A stretch of DNA of 64,000 nt from Candidatus Nitrosopumilus sp. (GTDB lineage: Archaea; Thermoproteota; Nitrososphaeria; Nitrososphaerales; Nitrosopumilaceae), in the NCBI GenBank assembly GCA_029263475.1, contig JAJCXK010000056.1, positions 1 through 64,000 on the forward strand. Direction: 5' to 3'. Each line of letters begins with the position of its first letter. The first letter of the stretch is position 1. The translations under genes and the position numbers were made by a program. Shown piece after piece: positions 41,089-51,684 of the stretch. A model generated the notes under the pieces. That model did not search any database. It was given only the letters and a program-made list of their open reading frames with translations, and had not been told where the DNA came from.

Positions 41089-41470
41089 ATCCTATCAAAA
41101 ATCCCCCTATTCCTTTCTCTGATGCCTCGTGATGTGACATTACTCCTTGATTAGTTGTCACTAAAAGCATTCCTCTATCGTATGCTGGTAAATATTGCTG
41201 CTCCCAACTGTTATACTCGTCAGTTTTCACTTTAAATCTTGGAGATATTGCTCCACATTTTGTTATTTTTGCCAATAGTTTGATTTTAAATTTCCCGCCT
41301 CTTTTGTCATCAATATGTTCAAACTCTCCTATGTATCCATCTTTTTGAAGTGTTTTTAGAACCTCTATTCCCAATTTTGAAGTTGGAAGAATAACGCAGT
41401 CGCTCTTCCTTCTGGTCTCATTGTTGGTAAGTGTGACGAATAGATTTGCTAAAATATTAGTTGCTGGCAT
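41078..41470 (-). CDS. rpsH: Ribosomal protein S8
   Basis: LANLFVTLTNNETRRKSD...GVMSHHEASEKGIGGFLIGYVY. Confidence 0.96.
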   Translation of the reverse strand: MPATNILANLFVTLTNNETRRKSDCVILPTSKLGIEVLKTLQKDGYIGEFEHIDDKRGGKFKIKLLAKITKCGAISPRFKVKTDEYNSWEQQYLPAYDRGMLLVTTNQGVMSHHEASEKGIGGFLIGYVY

Positions 41471-41476
41471 TATATC

Positions 41477-41656
41477 TCACTTGTTTTTCCTGAACCCTAA
41501 AGATGTTGCGACTTCTCTGAAGCATCGTCTGCATAGCATTAGATCATATTTTTGAATAACAGCTGTGTAGTCCCCGCATCTCTTGCACCATTTAGAACCT
41601 CTTCCAAAATCATGTTTCTTTCTTCCAGTGGCTTCGTATGATCTATCTTTAGGCAT
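41477..41656 (-). CDS. rpsN: Ribosomal protein S14 (59 aa); not in ORF track
   Basis: MPKDRSYEATGRKKHDFGRGSKWCKRCGDYTAVIQKYDLMLCRRCFREVATSLGFRKNK. Confidence 0.95.
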   Translation of the reverse strand: MPKDRSYEATGRKKHDFGRGSKWCKRCGDYTAVIQKYDLMLCRRCFREVATSLGFRKNK

Positions 41657-42177
41657 TATGTTACAGTGACTCCAAACTCTTTAACAAAATAATCCTTTGC
41701 TTCCTGATTTTTGATAATGTGATCTTTTCCTACTCTAGCTTTATGCTTGCTTCTGGTTCTTATCCCATAACCTGGTCTCGTTAGTGTAATTGAAATTCCT
41801 AACCCTAAAATTCCTATTTGTGGATCGTACTTTACACCTGGTATGTCTATATGTTCTCTAATTCCAAATGAAAAATTACCAAAGTTATCAAATGATTTAC
41901 CATTGATTACATTGCCTTTGGATTCTAGCAGTCGCTTAACTAACGCAATTGCGTCATCTCCACGCACTGTTACTGCTGCACCTATTGGTTCCCCTTTTCT
42001 TACTCCCCAATCTCTTTGCTGTGATTTTGCATTTCGGGAAGAAGATTTCTTTCCTGAAATTTCATCAAGTGCTTTTCTTGCAATGTTGATTATGTCTCCT
42101 GATTTGCCGATACCCATATTCAGCACCACCTTCTCTAAGGATATTTTTTTCATTGGGGTTTCTGTTGTTTGAGACAT
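41656..42177 (-). CDS. rplE: Ribosomal protein L5
   Basis: SLEKVVLNMGIGKSGD; operon context. Confidence 0.96.
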   Translation of the reverse strand: MSQTTETPMKKISLEKVVLNMGIGKSGDIINIARKALDEISGKKSSSRNAKSQQRDWGVRKGEPIGAAVTVRGDDAIALVKRLLESKGNVINGKSFDNFGNFSFGIREHIDIPGVKYDPQIGILGLGISITLTRPGYGIRTRSKHKARVGKDHIIKNQEAKDYFVKEFGVTVT

Positions 42178-42181
42178 ATGA

Positions 42182-42898
42182 TCACTTTAATTGAATTATT
42201 GGTTCTCCTTTTCCAACGGGCATGATTAATTCTGCAGGTATCTCAATTTTTCTATCTCCTAGTGTCATGATGACTCTTTTTGGAAGGATGAATGTCCCTT
42301 CTTCAACAGCTTCAATACTTCCTATTTGTCCTACATTATTTCCACGTGTGACCAATCCTTGACAGCCCACTTCTAACTTGATTACTTCAAGAATTTTGAA
42401 TTCTGGAACCTGTATGAGGCATGTATCTCCCACGTTTACTTTGGTATCTGATATTGTTGAGCGACCGTCACTGAATCCGATTTGTAACTTACCTTTGTTA
42501 ATAGTTGTTTTAGTTTTTACTGTAACTAATTTTTTCAATTTTTCTGACTCGTTTATTTTAATTGGTTTTAACATCTTTTCCTCTGTTGGAACCATGCGGT
42601 AGATGTCATTGACATTTTCTAGTTCTACAATATCCATCAATCCTATGCCGTGATGAAGTGATTTTCTTATAACTCCATCAATTTTCACTTTGCCTGAATA
42701 AATTACAGCTTTTGCCTCTCTGAGAGTTGTGACAATTTTTAGCGTATCTCTGAGAAATACTGCTGTAGGTATTGCTTGACTTTTTTTGTGTGGACCTGGT
42801 CGTACGGTAACTACAAACCTTTTGTCTTTTCTGGCTATTCCCCAAAACTGTGGGGCCATTTGACGTTTGAGTTTTTTACTGCCTGATATACTAACCAT
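42182..42898 (-). CDS. rps4e: Ribosomal protein S4e
   Basis: S4 domain, operon context. Confidence 0.95.
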   Translation of the reverse strand: MVSISGSKKLKRQMAPQFWGIARKDKRFVVTVRPGPHKKSQAIPTAVFLRDTLKIVTTLREAKAVIYSGKVKIDGVIRKSLHHGIGLMDIVELENVNDIYRMVPTEEKMLKPIKINESEKLKKLVTVKTKTTINKGKLQIGFSDGRSTISDTKVNVGDTCLIQVPEFKILEVIKLEVGCQGLVTRGNNVGQIGSIEAVEEGTFILPKRVIMTLGDRKIEIPAELIMPVGKGEPIIQLK

Positions 42899-43290
42899 TA
42901 ACTTTCATCTTCCTTTACTTTGGTTTTATCTGCTCCTTTTGTTTCTTTACTCTCAAGTTTTCTAATTCGCCATTTATCATCTGTGTTGAGTGATGTAACT
43001 ACTAAATTGGATGTATGAATGTAAACATCAAATTTATCTCCCTTGGTCTTTTCCTTTTTGATTCCTTCAATTGCAACGCTATTTTTTGATGTGTCAACTA
43101 TTGATACTTTACCGTCAACGCCTTTGAATTCTCCCCTGAGAATTGTGATGCTGTCTCCTTTGATTACTCTGATGCTTCTCTTGCCGTATTTTTTATGAAG
43201 ATCTTTGGATAGTGCACTTCCGAGTTGCTTACTTTTGATCTGGAAAGTTGCTTGATAAATCATCTTATTGCGCATCTTGGTTGGCTTCAT
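42898..43290 (-). CDS. rplX: Ribosomal protein L24
   Basis: KOW motif [18 protein letters not shown]. Confidence 0.95.
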   Translation of the reverse strand: MKPTKMRNKMIYQATFQIKSKQLGSALSKDLHKKYGKRSIRVIKGDSITILRGEFKGVDGKVSIVDTSKNSVAIEGIKKEKTKGDKFDVYIHTSNLVVTSLNTDDKWRIRKLESKETKGADKTKVKEDES

Positions 43291-43294
43291 TTTA

Positions 43295-43717
43295 TCATAC
43301 CACCATTGATGCCAAGTTTGCGACTCTTGGCCATTTTTCTGATGCTTCCACAGCTACCGGTCCTTTGATGTCTGTGCCTTTGGTTTCACCTTCTGGGGTA
43401 ATCAAAACAGCTGCATTATCTTCAAAGCATACTCTAACACCGTTTAATCTGCGAACTGCATACTTTTGTCTAACAATTACTGCTCCATAGACCTGCTTTC
43501 TTAATTCTGCTGGGCCTTTTTTTACTACGACGTTACAGTAATCCCCAACTGATGCTGAGGGGAGTCTGGATGCTCTGGTTTTATGTCTTGGAACGTTGAT
43601 TATCTCTAAAATTTTGGCACCAGAATTATCTGCACAGACAATGTTTGCGCCGACTGGAAGTACCTTAGTTACATATGGTCTGAACTCCTGTACTCCTTTA
43701 CCTGCTTGCTTTGCCAT
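43295..43717 (-). CDS. rplN: Ribosomal protein L14
   Basis: [16 protein letters not shown]. Confidence 0.97.
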   Translation of the reverse strand: MAKQAGKGVQEFRPYVTKVLPVGANIVCADNSGAKILEIINVPRHKTRASRLPSASVGDYCNVVVKKGPAELRKQVYGAVIVRQKYAVRRLNGVRVCFEDNAAVLITPEGETKGTDIKGPVAVEASEKWPRVANLASMVV

Positions 43718-44040
43718 TATGCCTTTACCTCAACCACTACATATGATACTGACTTTGACAGTGGTCTGCATTCTGCGGTTAGGACGTGATCTCCTGTTTC
43801 AACATCTATGCAACCTGGTACATGTGCATGAATTGTACTTGTACCTCTTGCATATCTCTTAAACTTGCTAAAGTAAATCGGTGCATCTTTTTCTAACGTT
43901 ATCGTTTGTCTTGCTTTACTTGCTGTAACTTTACCATCAAAGAGCTTGCCTCTGATTGAAAGACCTCCATGAAATGGACAATGCTTATCTGTGCATTCTC
44001 TGTCTGGTGCCTTTACATCTAGTCCTATGTTTTGAGTCAT
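43717..44040 (-). CDS. rpsQ: Ribosomal protein S17
   Basis: CPFHGGLSIRGKLFDGKVTASKARQTI. Confidence 0.96.
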   Translation of the reverse strand: MTQNIGLDVKAPDRECTDKHCPFHGGLSIRGKLFDGKVTASKARQTITLEKDAPIYFSKFKRYARGTSTIHAHVPGCIDVETGDHVLTAECRPLSKSVSYVVVEVKA

Positions 44041-44303
44041 ATTTTTCCTCCTAATCTATCAAATGGTCTTTTTGCAATGTTTGCACCGTTAAGTATTATG
44101 TCTTTATTCTGAAGTGAGAATTTCCAACTGCTTGTAGATTTGGCAATTGATCTTGCTCCATTTTCTGTATCTATTTCAAACATCGATTTTGTTTCATTTA
44201 TGATTCTTCCATTTAATCCTATTACTTGTGGATTGCTGGATTCTGTGATCTCAGTATTCAATCCTATGAATTCATGTGATCTGATATTATCTGCAGTGAT
44301 CAT
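44037..44303 (-). CDS. rnp1: RNase P protein Rpp29/Pop4 (Rnp1)
   Basis: Operon position between S17 and L29; VIGLNGRIINETKSMFEI. Confidence 0.9.
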   Translation of the reverse strand: MITADNIRSHEFIGLNTEITESSNPQVIGLNGRIINETKSMFEIDTENGARSIAKSTSSWKFSLQNKDIILNGANIAKRPFDRLGGKI

Positions 44304-44506
44304 TTCTTTTTCTTAATCTCCGTCATTTGTGTAAGCATTCTTGCAATATCGTGTCGCAATGGTTTTAGTTTACCACTTTCTTTTCTTAATGTCCCTTTAG
44401 ATGCATCTACTCTAAGCTTTGCAAGCTCACTTCGTGTTTCTTGAATTTTACTGTGAAGATCCTTTTCGTTTAGCTTTTTAATTGTCTTCATACTTAATCT
44501 GGTCAT
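44300..44506 (-). CDS. rpmC: Ribosomal protein L29
   Basis: [14 protein letters not shown]...IARMLTQM. Confidence 0.94.
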   Translation of the reverse strand: MTRLSMKTIKKLNEKDLHSKIQETRSELAKLRVDASKGTLRKESGKLKPLRHDIARMLTQMTEIKKKK

Positions 44507-45309
44507 TTCAATTTTGCCTCTTCTTCTTCTAACGTTTCAATTTTTTCTATCTTCTTTTCTTCTAATGCAATAACTTCTGATTCTGATTCTGCCTCATCTT
44601 TCTTGCCTTCTATTTTTACAACTTCTACTTTATCATCACCTACTACAATTTCTTCTACTTTGACTTTTTTAGGATCACTTGCCTTTTTGTCTTGATTTGC
44701 TTTCACCTTCTTTGGATTTTCTACCTTCATTTCAAATTCTGGCACGATCTTTTCTTTCATAGCAATTCTAATCCTAATTCCAATTAATCCCATTGCTGTC
44801 TTTACGTGTGCAATGTCTTCAGAAACGACTAATTCTGCATGGTGACCTGCTCTTGGCAGAATTCCCTGTGTATGTTTTTCAAATGCAGAACGATCACCTC
44901 TAAGTTTACCTGAGATTGTAATTTGAACTCCCATGGCTCCTCCTTCCATAATTTGCTTTAATGTCCACATTGTTGCTCTTCTGAATGCCGTTCCTCTTTC
45001 AAGGTGTGATGCCATTCTGTTGCACATTACACTTGGTGCTAATTCTGGCTTTTCTATTTCCACTACAGAAATTTGTGGGTTTTTTAATCCAAAGTCTGTG
45101 GCAAGTTTTTCAGTAAGTGCTCTGATACCTGTACCTTTTCTACCTATTACAATTCCCGGTCTTGTCACGTGCAAAGCAACTCTAGTTCCTACAGGTGTCT
45201 TGGAAATTTCTGCGTGGGAAAATCCTGCATCTTTGATTGCTTCCCTTAGATAATCTTTGAGCAACATCATACTGTAGTTGTCTTTGATTACGTTTTTGAC
45301 CGCTGACAT
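44503..45309 (-). CDS. rpsC: Ribosomal protein S3
   Basis: KH domain [16 protein letters not shown]. Confidence 0.96.
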   Translation of the reverse strand: MSAVKNVIKDNYSMMLLKDYLREAIKDAGFSHAEISKTPVGTRVALHVTRPGIVIGRKGTGIRALTEKLATDFGLKNPQISVVEIEKPELAPSVMCNRMASHLERGTAFRRATMWTLKQIMEGGAMGVQITISGKLRGDRSAFEKHTQGILPRAGHHAELVVSEDIAHVKTAMGLIGIRIRIAMKEKIVPEFEMKVENPKKVKANQDKKASDPKKVKVEEIVVGDDKVEVVKIEGKKDEAESESEVIALEEKKIEKIETLEEEEAKLK

Positions 45310-45311
45310 AT

Positions 45312-45779
45312 CTAAATCTCCCTTGCCACCAATTCAACATGTGTTAATACGTTATTTTTTGGAGTTGCTCTTCCCATTGCTCTGGGGGTGAATCTTTTTA
45401 CAACTACGCCTTTGTGAACTGTTGCATTAACAATTCTTAATCTGTCCAAATCCATTCCTTTGTATTCTGCATTTGATTCTAAATTATCTAAAACTTTAAT
45501 GAACTCTTTTGCGGTCTTTTGAGGATAACGTCCTGCCATCATGCCTGGATCCGATCTATGTCCGACCTGATTTTTGTATCTTCCAAATGCGACTGCTCTT
45601 TTTTTGTTAATTACATCTTGCAAATAATCTCGAGCTTTTTCGATAGAAAGTCCTTTGATTGATACTGCAACTTCACGTGCATGTTTGTGAGAAATGTCTT
45701 TTTCTCTTAATGATGAACGTACATGTCTTGTTGCATCATAATTTTGGAAAGCGTAATCGAATCTACTCATATCAATCAC
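45312..45779 (-). CDS. rplV: Ribosomal protein L22
   Basis: Operon context, [15 protein letters not shown]. Confidence 0.95.
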   Translation of the reverse strand: MIDMSRFDYAFQNYDATRHVRSSLREKDISHKHAREVAVSIKGLSIEKARDYLQDVINKKRAVAFGRYKNQVGHRSDPGMMAGRYPQKTAKEFIKVLDNLESNAEYKGMDLDRLRIVNATVHKGVVVKRFTPRAMGRATPKNNVLTHVELVAREI

Positions 45780-46171
45780 TTCAATGGTACGTAAAGGCTG
45801 GATCTAGATGCACCTACGCCTGGTGCTCCGTGTGAAACCTTTTTGTTCGTTATCGCATATTCTCCCAAGTAATGTCCAATCATCTCTGTGGTGATTGTAC
45901 GTGGAAGGAACTCCTTTCCTGTGAAAATATTTACTGTAACGTCTACCATGTATGGAAGAATAATAAGATCCCTTACGTGGGTCTTAATTGGATTCTTTAG
46001 TTTGCCTGCTTTTGCAGCTTTAATCTCTTCAATCAATTTTCTCTTTCCATCTGTGATTCCTCTTGTAAGTGATCTTCGTTGTCTAGAATTGAATAACAAG
46101 AATAATTTTTCTAATGACAAGTTGTCTAGATCATCTTTTGGAATGCCTCTGTATAAAAATTCTTTAACCAT
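45776..46171 (-). CDS. rpsS: Ribosomal protein S19
   Basis: ITTEMIGHYLGEYAITNKKVSHGAPGVGASRSS. Confidence 0.96.
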   Translation of the reverse strand: MVKEFLYRGIPKDDLDNLSLEKLFLLFNSRQRRSLTRGITDGKRKLIEEIKAAKAGKLKNPIKTHVRDLIILPYMVDVTVNIFTGKEFLPRTITTEMIGHYLGEYAITNKKVSHGAPGVGASRSSLYVPLK

Positions 46172-46215
46172 CTCTCTTCTCCTCTGTTAGTATACTTGGA
46201 GTTCTATGGTCCATA

Positions 46216-46482
46216 TTATAGCATTCCTATCTTCGTGGCTAGATCTCTGGCTTTTTCTGTACTTTCAAACTGAACAAATGCTTTTTTACCATAAATTGTT
46301 CTTGCGGTGTTTACTTTCTTCACATTTTCTTTGTAGAGTGCCTTTACAGCTTCTGCAATTTCTGGTTTGCTTGCAGATATTTCTACGATGAAACAGATCT
46401 TGCTTTCATTTTCAATCATTGCAAAAGTTTTTTCTGTAATGTATGGTTTGATAATTACTTTCATTGCTTGATCTACGTTCAT
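46216..46482 (-). CDS. rplW: Ribosomal protein L23
   Basis: IIKPYITEKTFAMIE...KALYKENVKKVNT. Confidence 0.95.
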   Translation of the reverse strand: MNVDQAMKVIIKPYITEKTFAMIENESKICFIVEISASKPEIAEAVKALYKENVKKVNTARTIYGKKAFVQFESTEKARDLATKIGML

Positions 46483-47294
46483 TGTGTATTCACCATTAGT
46501 TCTAGATGTGTTGATTTAATTTTTCCAATTTCTTCAATTGCTGATTTGGAGTATACCGTTAGTCTAATTGGATCTGAACCTGGCGCCAAATCTAATACGC
46601 TCAAATTTTTGGCATTTCTTACTTCCACGCCTGGGAATGCACCTAATGCCTTTGATAGATTAGAAGAATTTGCTGTTACAAATAAAACACTCTTTCCAAC
46701 TTTCTTACTTCTTCCTCTGAGTCTTGATTGTCCTGAACGTGGCCTTCTACTTTCTAGTCTTTGGACATCTTGTGATAATTTCAATGAATCCAGCACTTTG
46801 GAGATTTCACTTGCTTTAGAAATTGATTCAATGTCATCTGACACGATTATGGGAAAAGATTCTATACCTTCAATTTTGTGACCTCTTGCCTCTACAAGAT
46901 CTTTTGATGCTGTAGCTGCAATCGCAGAACAAAGTGCTAATTTGTTTTCTTTTTTGTTTAATTTTTTATAAATTACCTTCTCTACAATTGGTGGATGTGC
47001 TTGTCTTCCGCCTCTGGTGGATGCTACTTCTGCACCCTGACCTTGTCTGCCTCCGCCGCCACCTTGCATTCTTGCGACACGGGATACGCCTTGACCTGTT
47101 GGAGGATCATTGGAATCTGCTACGACATCCATGCCTGCCATTGGTTTTCTTCCTTGTCTTTGGAATTTATGTGATGTCAGATTAGTGAAAGCCTTGTGAA
47201 TTAATTGTCTTCTGAATGGTGTTGAGAATATTGGTGGTAATTCTATTTCTGCATCTTTGGTTCCTGTAGTTGTAAATATTGCAGTCTTCATCAT
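46479..47294 (-). CDS. rpl4: Ribosomal protein L4
   Basis: Rpl4 pattern GRKPMAGMDVVAD...ARMQGGGGGRQGQGAEVASTRGGRQAHPP. Confidence 0.95.
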   Translation of the reverse strand: MMKTAIFTTTGTKDAEIELPPIFSTPFRRQLIHKAFTNLTSHKFQRQGRKPMAGMDVVADSNDPPTGQGVSRVARMQGGGGGRQGQGAEVASTRGGRQAHPPIVEKVIYKKLNKKENKLALCSAIAATASKDLVEARGHKIEGIESFPIIVSDDIESISKASEISKVLDSLKLSQDVQRLESRRPRSGQSRLRGRSKKVGKSVLFVTANSSNLSKALGAFPGVEVRNAKNLSVLDLAPGSDPIRLTVYSKSAIEEIGKIKSTHLELMVNTQ

Positions 47295-48286
47295 ATAACT
47301 ACCTCTAAGATATTTGGCTTGGTAACTTTTACAGGTGCATTTCTAATTTGACTTCTTAGCTTGATTAATCGCTTGTATGTTCCTGGTACTGAACCTTTTA
47401 GAATGATAAAATCTCCTTTAACTAATCCAAAGTGTTTGTATCCTCCGTCAGGATTTATTTTAATCTCATCTGCTTCTGTATTACCGATAATCATAATTCG
47501 CTTATCATATTCTACCCTCTGATGAAATCCTGTTTGACCTGCTCTTGGAACTGTATACATGACACTCTGTGGAGAGATTGGACCTAATGAACCAACCTCT
47601 CTGACGGTCTTTCTTGACTTGTGCTGTTTCTTTTTTACATTCCATCTTTTGAGTACTCCTTGCCATCCGTGGCCTTTAGTAATTGCTGCAACATCTACTG
47701 TTGCTCCTGTTTCAAAGATCTGATCAATTTTAATTTCTTTTCCCAATGATTCCTTTACATGAGCAAACTGTTTTTCGATATCTCCTCCACTGACTGATGC
47801 TTCAAAAATATATGGTTTCTTTTGTTCCAAACCTGCGGCCCTTGGAGAAACTGCGACGATTGCAAAAATTTCTTTAATTTTCTTTAATCTCTTTTCTGCA
47901 TTTTCCAATGATCCTTCAACGTTTTTAATTGTAATTTCTTTTGCAATATTTTTTGGGATGTCTTCTGCATAGACGTCAAATTCTGCATGTCGTCCATAAT
48001 GATCTTTTGAATATCCTCTAATACCTAGAATCAAAACTGGTGGTGTTACTAATACTGTTCCAAGACTTACCAGCTGCTTTCCTGCATTTGGTACTTTATC
48101 ACGATCATCAATGCTGACAATCTGCACACATCCTGCCTTGAAACCACAGTGTGCCAAAATCTTTGGCTCTGCTGATGCATCAAGTTTTGGCCATGCTCTG
48201 ATTCTTGCCTCCATGGTTTTTGCACGAACTCTGCGTGAGTATGCAAGACTTCCCCTACGTGGTGAATGACGTTTTCTAGCTCCCAT
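47291..48286 (-). CDS. rplC: Ribosomal protein L3
   Basis: ITKGHGWQGVLKRWNVKKKQHKSRK. Confidence 0.97.
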   Translation of the reverse strand: MGARKRHSPRRGSLAYSRRVRAKTMEARIRAWPKLDASAEPKILAHCGFKAGCVQIVSIDDRDKVPNAGKQLVSLGTVLVTPPVLILGIRGYSKDHYGRHAEFDVYAEDIPKNIAKEITIKNVEGSLENAEKRLKKIKEIFAIVAVSPRAAGLEQKKPYIFEASVSGGDIEKQFAHVKESLGKEIKIDQIFETGATVDVAAITKGHGWQGVLKRWNVKKKQHKSRKTVREVGSLGPISPQSVMYTVPRAGQTGFHQRVEYDKRIMIIGNTEADEIKINPDGGYKHFGLVKGDFIILKGSVPGTYKRLIKLRSQIRNAPVKVTKPNILEVVI

Positions 48287-48378
48287 GGTTAAATCGTTTT
48301 CACAAATTCCCTCTATTAAACCATGTGTAACATCGTTAACCTACTAATTTTTTTTGGTTAACGAACTATGAAAAACTT

Positions 48379-48489
48379 CTACGGTGCTAGCAGATCTGAT
48401 GCAGTATTCCATATAGTTACGGCACCTATGATGACTCCTATGATTCCTAAACCTATTGCCAACGCAAGAAAATTCTTTTTTTCGGCCAT
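48379..48489 (-). CDS. Small single-TM protein (36 aa); not in ORF track
   Basis: MAEKKNFLALAIGLGIIGVIIGAVTIWNTASDLLAP, directly after 48491..49324. Confidence 0.6.
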   Translation of the reverse strand: MAEKKNFLALAIGLGIIGVIIGAVTIWNTASDLLAP

Positions 48490-48490
48490 G

Positions 48491-49324
48491 CTATGATGTA
48501 CTTTGAATGTTGAGGATTGCAAGTGTTCCAAGTATGGCCTCTTCCAAACGTACCGTTTCTGTTGCTTGATTTGGGAAAAAGTTTAGTGATTTTGCATTTT
48601 GTACCTTGTTCATCTTTCCTCCGACGATCTCATGAATACCCTTATCTGGAGATCCAAATACGACCAGAATTGATTCGTCTGTTTTCGTATATTTTGCAAG
48701 CTGATCCACTGTTGCTATTTTTCCTTTTCTTGACGTCATGATTATGCTTCCTTTCCATTCTGACAATACTGAATACAGATTTGCTCTCTCTTTTACAGAA
48801 TAACCCCAGTATGATGGAACTTCACTCTTATCGATTTCCTTAATTGACAATCTGGGATGTCCTTCCTTGAATTGAACCGTTATTCTTTTCCCTACTGATG
48901 TGGCACCATAGTATTGTATCATCTGATTGATGCCAACATCGACAAACCTTTTTCCCTTCACGCTGACTACTATTCCTTCCCGAATGTCTCCTCTTACAAT
49001 CTTTTTGGAATTGGCTGGAGTAATATGACTGGCAATCTTTAGTGGCTGTAATACTCCTGCAAACTTAAGATCATTCATTTTTGGAAATAACCTTCTTCTC
49101 AAGAATTGTGGTGTCTCTAAATATTTTAGAATCATTACCATGAGGGCACCATCATTTCTGCTTTGGCCTTCTTGGTAGACATAGATCGTATCAATTTTAA
49201 AAATTGCACAGGCTCTTGCAAGGACAGAAATTTTTCGAGTCTTGTCGATTTTTAGTGATTCATCTGATAATGCCGATTCAGGGATGGCAAGGGATAATTT
49301 CAATATTCTTAATCTCTCGTTCAC
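48491..49324 (-). CDS. SPOUT-superfamily putative RNA methyltransferase
   Basis: N-term ACAIFKIDTIYVYQEG; LVVFGSPDKGIHEI...NFFPNQATETVRLEEAILGTLAILN. Confidence 0.88.
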   Translation of the reverse strand: MNERLRILKLSLAIPESALSDESLKIDKTRKISVLARACAIFKIDTIYVYQEGQSRNDGALMVMILKYLETPQFLRRRLFPKMNDLKFAGVLQPLKIASHITPANSKKIVRGDIREGIVVSVKGKRFVDVGINQMIQYYGATSVGKRITVQFKEGHPRLSIKEIDKSEVPSYWGYSVKERANLYSVLSEWKGSIIMTSRKGKIATVDQLAKYTKTDESILVVFGSPDKGIHEIVGGKMNKVQNAKSLNFFPNQATETVRLEEAILGTLAILNIQSTS

Positions 49325-49335
49325 ACTATGAATAA

Positions 49336-50073
49336 TTATTTTGGATCGTGTGGATATTTTTCTTTAGCAGAACTTGCATACTTTGTAATTTGATCATCTG
49401 AGACTATCTCGTATAATCCTGTTTCCTTTTTGATACAAGCCATTCTGATGTGATTTGTTCCTTCCTTGTCTTCACTTGAAAGATAAATTCCTGCAGTAGC
49501 CAATGTTGCAGCCTCGTCTAATGTAAGATCCTTTTTGTAACTTTTTTCTAAAAAGTCTGTTACCTGATCAGAACCTGATCCTATTGCAATTGCATCATAG
49601 GAGATGTATGTTCCACTAGGATCTGTCAAATATAATTCCGGCTTATCATTTACTACGCCGCCAAGGATAAGTGCAACACCATAAGGTCTTACACCTGCAT
49701 ACTGTGTATACTGCTGACATTGATCAGCCAAGTGTTTTGCAATGGTCTCAACCTCTACTGGTTCGTCGTAAATCATCTTGTTACTTTGAGAAAAGAATCT
49801 TGCATTGTCAACTTGACTCCTTGCATCCGGAATGTATCCAGCTGCTGCGACACCCACATGATCATCAATTTGAAATATCTTTTGAGCTGTACTAGAAATC
49901 TGTAATTTTCTTGGTTTTTCTTCAACTGCGATTATGATTCCATCTTTGCATTTTACACCGACAGCTATTGTTCCTCTTCTTACTGTCTCAATGGCATACT
50001 CAACTTGGTAAAGTCTACCATCGGGTGAGAATACTGTAATTGCTCGGTCATAACCTTGTTGTGCAGGAAGCAT
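49336..50073 (-). CDS. psmA: Proteasome alpha subunit
   Basis: GYDRAITVFSPDGRLYQVEYAIETVRRGTIAVGVKCKDG. Confidence 0.97.
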   Translation of the reverse strand: MLPAQQGYDRAITVFSPDGRLYQVEYAIETVRRGTIAVGVKCKDGIIIAVEEKPRKLQISSTAQKIFQIDDHVGVAAAGYIPDARSQVDNARFFSQSNKMIYDEPVEVETIAKHLADQCQQYTQYAGVRPYGVALILGGVVNDKPELYLTDPSGTYISYDAIAIGSGSDQVTDFLEKSYKKDLTLDEAATLATAGIYLSSEDKEGTNHIRMACIKKETGLYEIVSDDQITKYASSAKEKYPHDPK

Positions 50074-50164
50074 TTGATTCCAATGCTTAGAATGTACAAT
50101 TTAAACTGTACACACAATCAGGCATGATCATTAAAATGATCGGAGCCTAAGAAACAAGCTTAAT

Positions 50165-50605
50165 TTGAAACTGATCCACTTTAAATTCATGATATTTGAG
50201 ATTGAGTTTTCAGGACATGAGAACATTAGTTCAAACCATAAAAATACACTTGAGATCACAAAGGAATCGCATCTTACACCCAGAGGGGATTGCATTGTGG
50301 GCGTAAATGCAAATTCAAGCTGCAATGATCTTCCTCATGAACTAAAAGACAAACTCAGAAGTTCTGATGCACATGTGTCAATTTCAATACGTGCAGGTGA
50401 TCATGAATTTGTCATACGTGGAAACGGTCATCCTGATCTCATTCTTACCCACAAGGATGACATTGTGATCCGAAAAAGTGACTTTGTATGTCCAAGAACA
50501 TTGGCTGTAAAATGTGACAAGGCATCTGATTTGCTTCCCCGAGACATGGTTTTACTGTTGCAGGATCCAAACACGAAAGGCATTCTCAGTATTGCAGTAG
50601 ATTGA
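50165..50605 (+). CDS. DUF371 archaeal protein
   Basis: FSGHENISSNHKNTLEITKESHLTPRGDCIVGVNANSSC. Confidence 0.93.
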   Translation: MKLIHFKFMIFEIEFSGHENISSNHKNTLEITKESHLTPRGDCIVGVNANSSCNDLPHELKDKLRSSDAHVSISIRAGDHEFVIRGNGHPDLILTHKDDIVIRKSDFVCPRTLAVKCDKASDLLPRDMVLLLQDPNTKGILSIAVD

Positions 50606-50642
50606 CACTGACAATTTTATAGGCGTTATTCTAAGATCAATT

Positions 50643-50762
50643 ATGGGTCGTAAAACCAATATTTTTCTTCTAGTTCCGTTGGCTGCCTTTGCTGCAATAA
50701 TTATCGGAGCCGGCATGTACATGACCCTGTGTAAAAATTCTACAATTTCCTTGGGTTGCTAG
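50643..50762 (+). CDS. Small membrane protein (39 aa); not in ORF track
   Basis: MGRKTNIFLLVPLAAFAAIIIGAGMYMTLCKNSTISLGC. Confidence 0.5.
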   Translation: MGRKTNIFLLVPLAAFAAIIIGAGMYMTLCKNSTISLGC

Positions 50763-50877
50763 ATCCAGACAATTCTGATTCATCTTTTGACATAATTCTT
50801 TAATAATTTCATTAATGGATCTTGTCGTCTTAACTTGATTGCAAAAAAGAATGCTTATCATAATGTTTTAGCTAATT

Positions 50878-51261
50878 ATGATTCAGCAAGATTTTCTTAA
50901 GGTATGGTCTACAATGAATTGCATGGCAAAGCCCACGATAGAGTTGTCAATTACACAAAAGCCTACAGATGAAGAGTTATTACAACTGCAAGACTATTTC
51001 AACGAAATGCCAGTCACTGAGATCCTCACCGGGTTGAAGTTTGCAAAGAGCAGATGGTCTGCAAAGGATGCGGGGACTCTGAAGGTTGGTAGAAAAAGCA
51101 TTATCAAAAAAGAAGTACATTCGGTAACTGTCGAACAAGCACGATGGAGATTGAAGAATTGGAAGATGATGATTGCAAACTATCGTAGACGTGGATATAG
51201 CTACCCTACAATTTCCAGGATAAAAAAAATCTTAGTGGAAAAAAGTAAAACCACATCTTGA
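50878..51261 (+). CDS. Hypothetical basic protein
   Basis: ORF. Confidence 0.65.
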   Translation: MIQQDFLKVWSTMNCMAKPTIELSITQKPTDEELLQLQDYFNEMPVTEILTGLKFAKSRWSAKDAGTLKVGRKSIIKKEVHSVTVEQARWRLKNWKMMIANYRRRGYSYPTISRIKKILVEKSKTTS

Positions 51262-51474
51262 TGACAAATAACAGTATAAGTTCAAGTTTGGTTTTTAGTA
51301 AGTTTGTTTGTTTGTTTGATATGTGTTTGAACCCAATTTCATATTGTGGTCTGTTGGATATTTTTCCTAGTTGAAATCAAAAAGATCGTTCAACCTATTC
51401 TCAAAAACAATATGATTTGGAATTATGAACTGGAATGGTTGTACGGTTTGTATTTTTAAAAATACATTTTCAAT

Positions 51475-51684
51475 TTATTCAACATGCAAGGTTACGACAA
51501 TTTCAGTTTGATCTTTGTCAAGATCATCATCCAATGCAATTTTTTTATCTAAGAGTTTGAATTCTTCAATCATGGAACCATCCTCGTTAAACGTTCTAAC
51601 CAGTTTACTTTTTGGTAGGACTGAGACATCACTAGAATCATGATGCACCTTGATCGAATCTCCCTTCTCTATTATAATTTTCAA
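51475..51684 (-). CDS. Hypothetical small protein
   Basis: ORF. Confidence 0.5.
   Translation of the reverse strand: MKIIIEKGDSIKVHHDSSDVSVLPKSKLVRTFNEDGSMIEEFKLLDKKIALDDDLDKDQTEIVVTLHVE

Noticed and set aside
46468-46881. Plus-strand ORF over ribosomal protein L4
   Set aside because: Antisense to a well-supported ribosomal gene.
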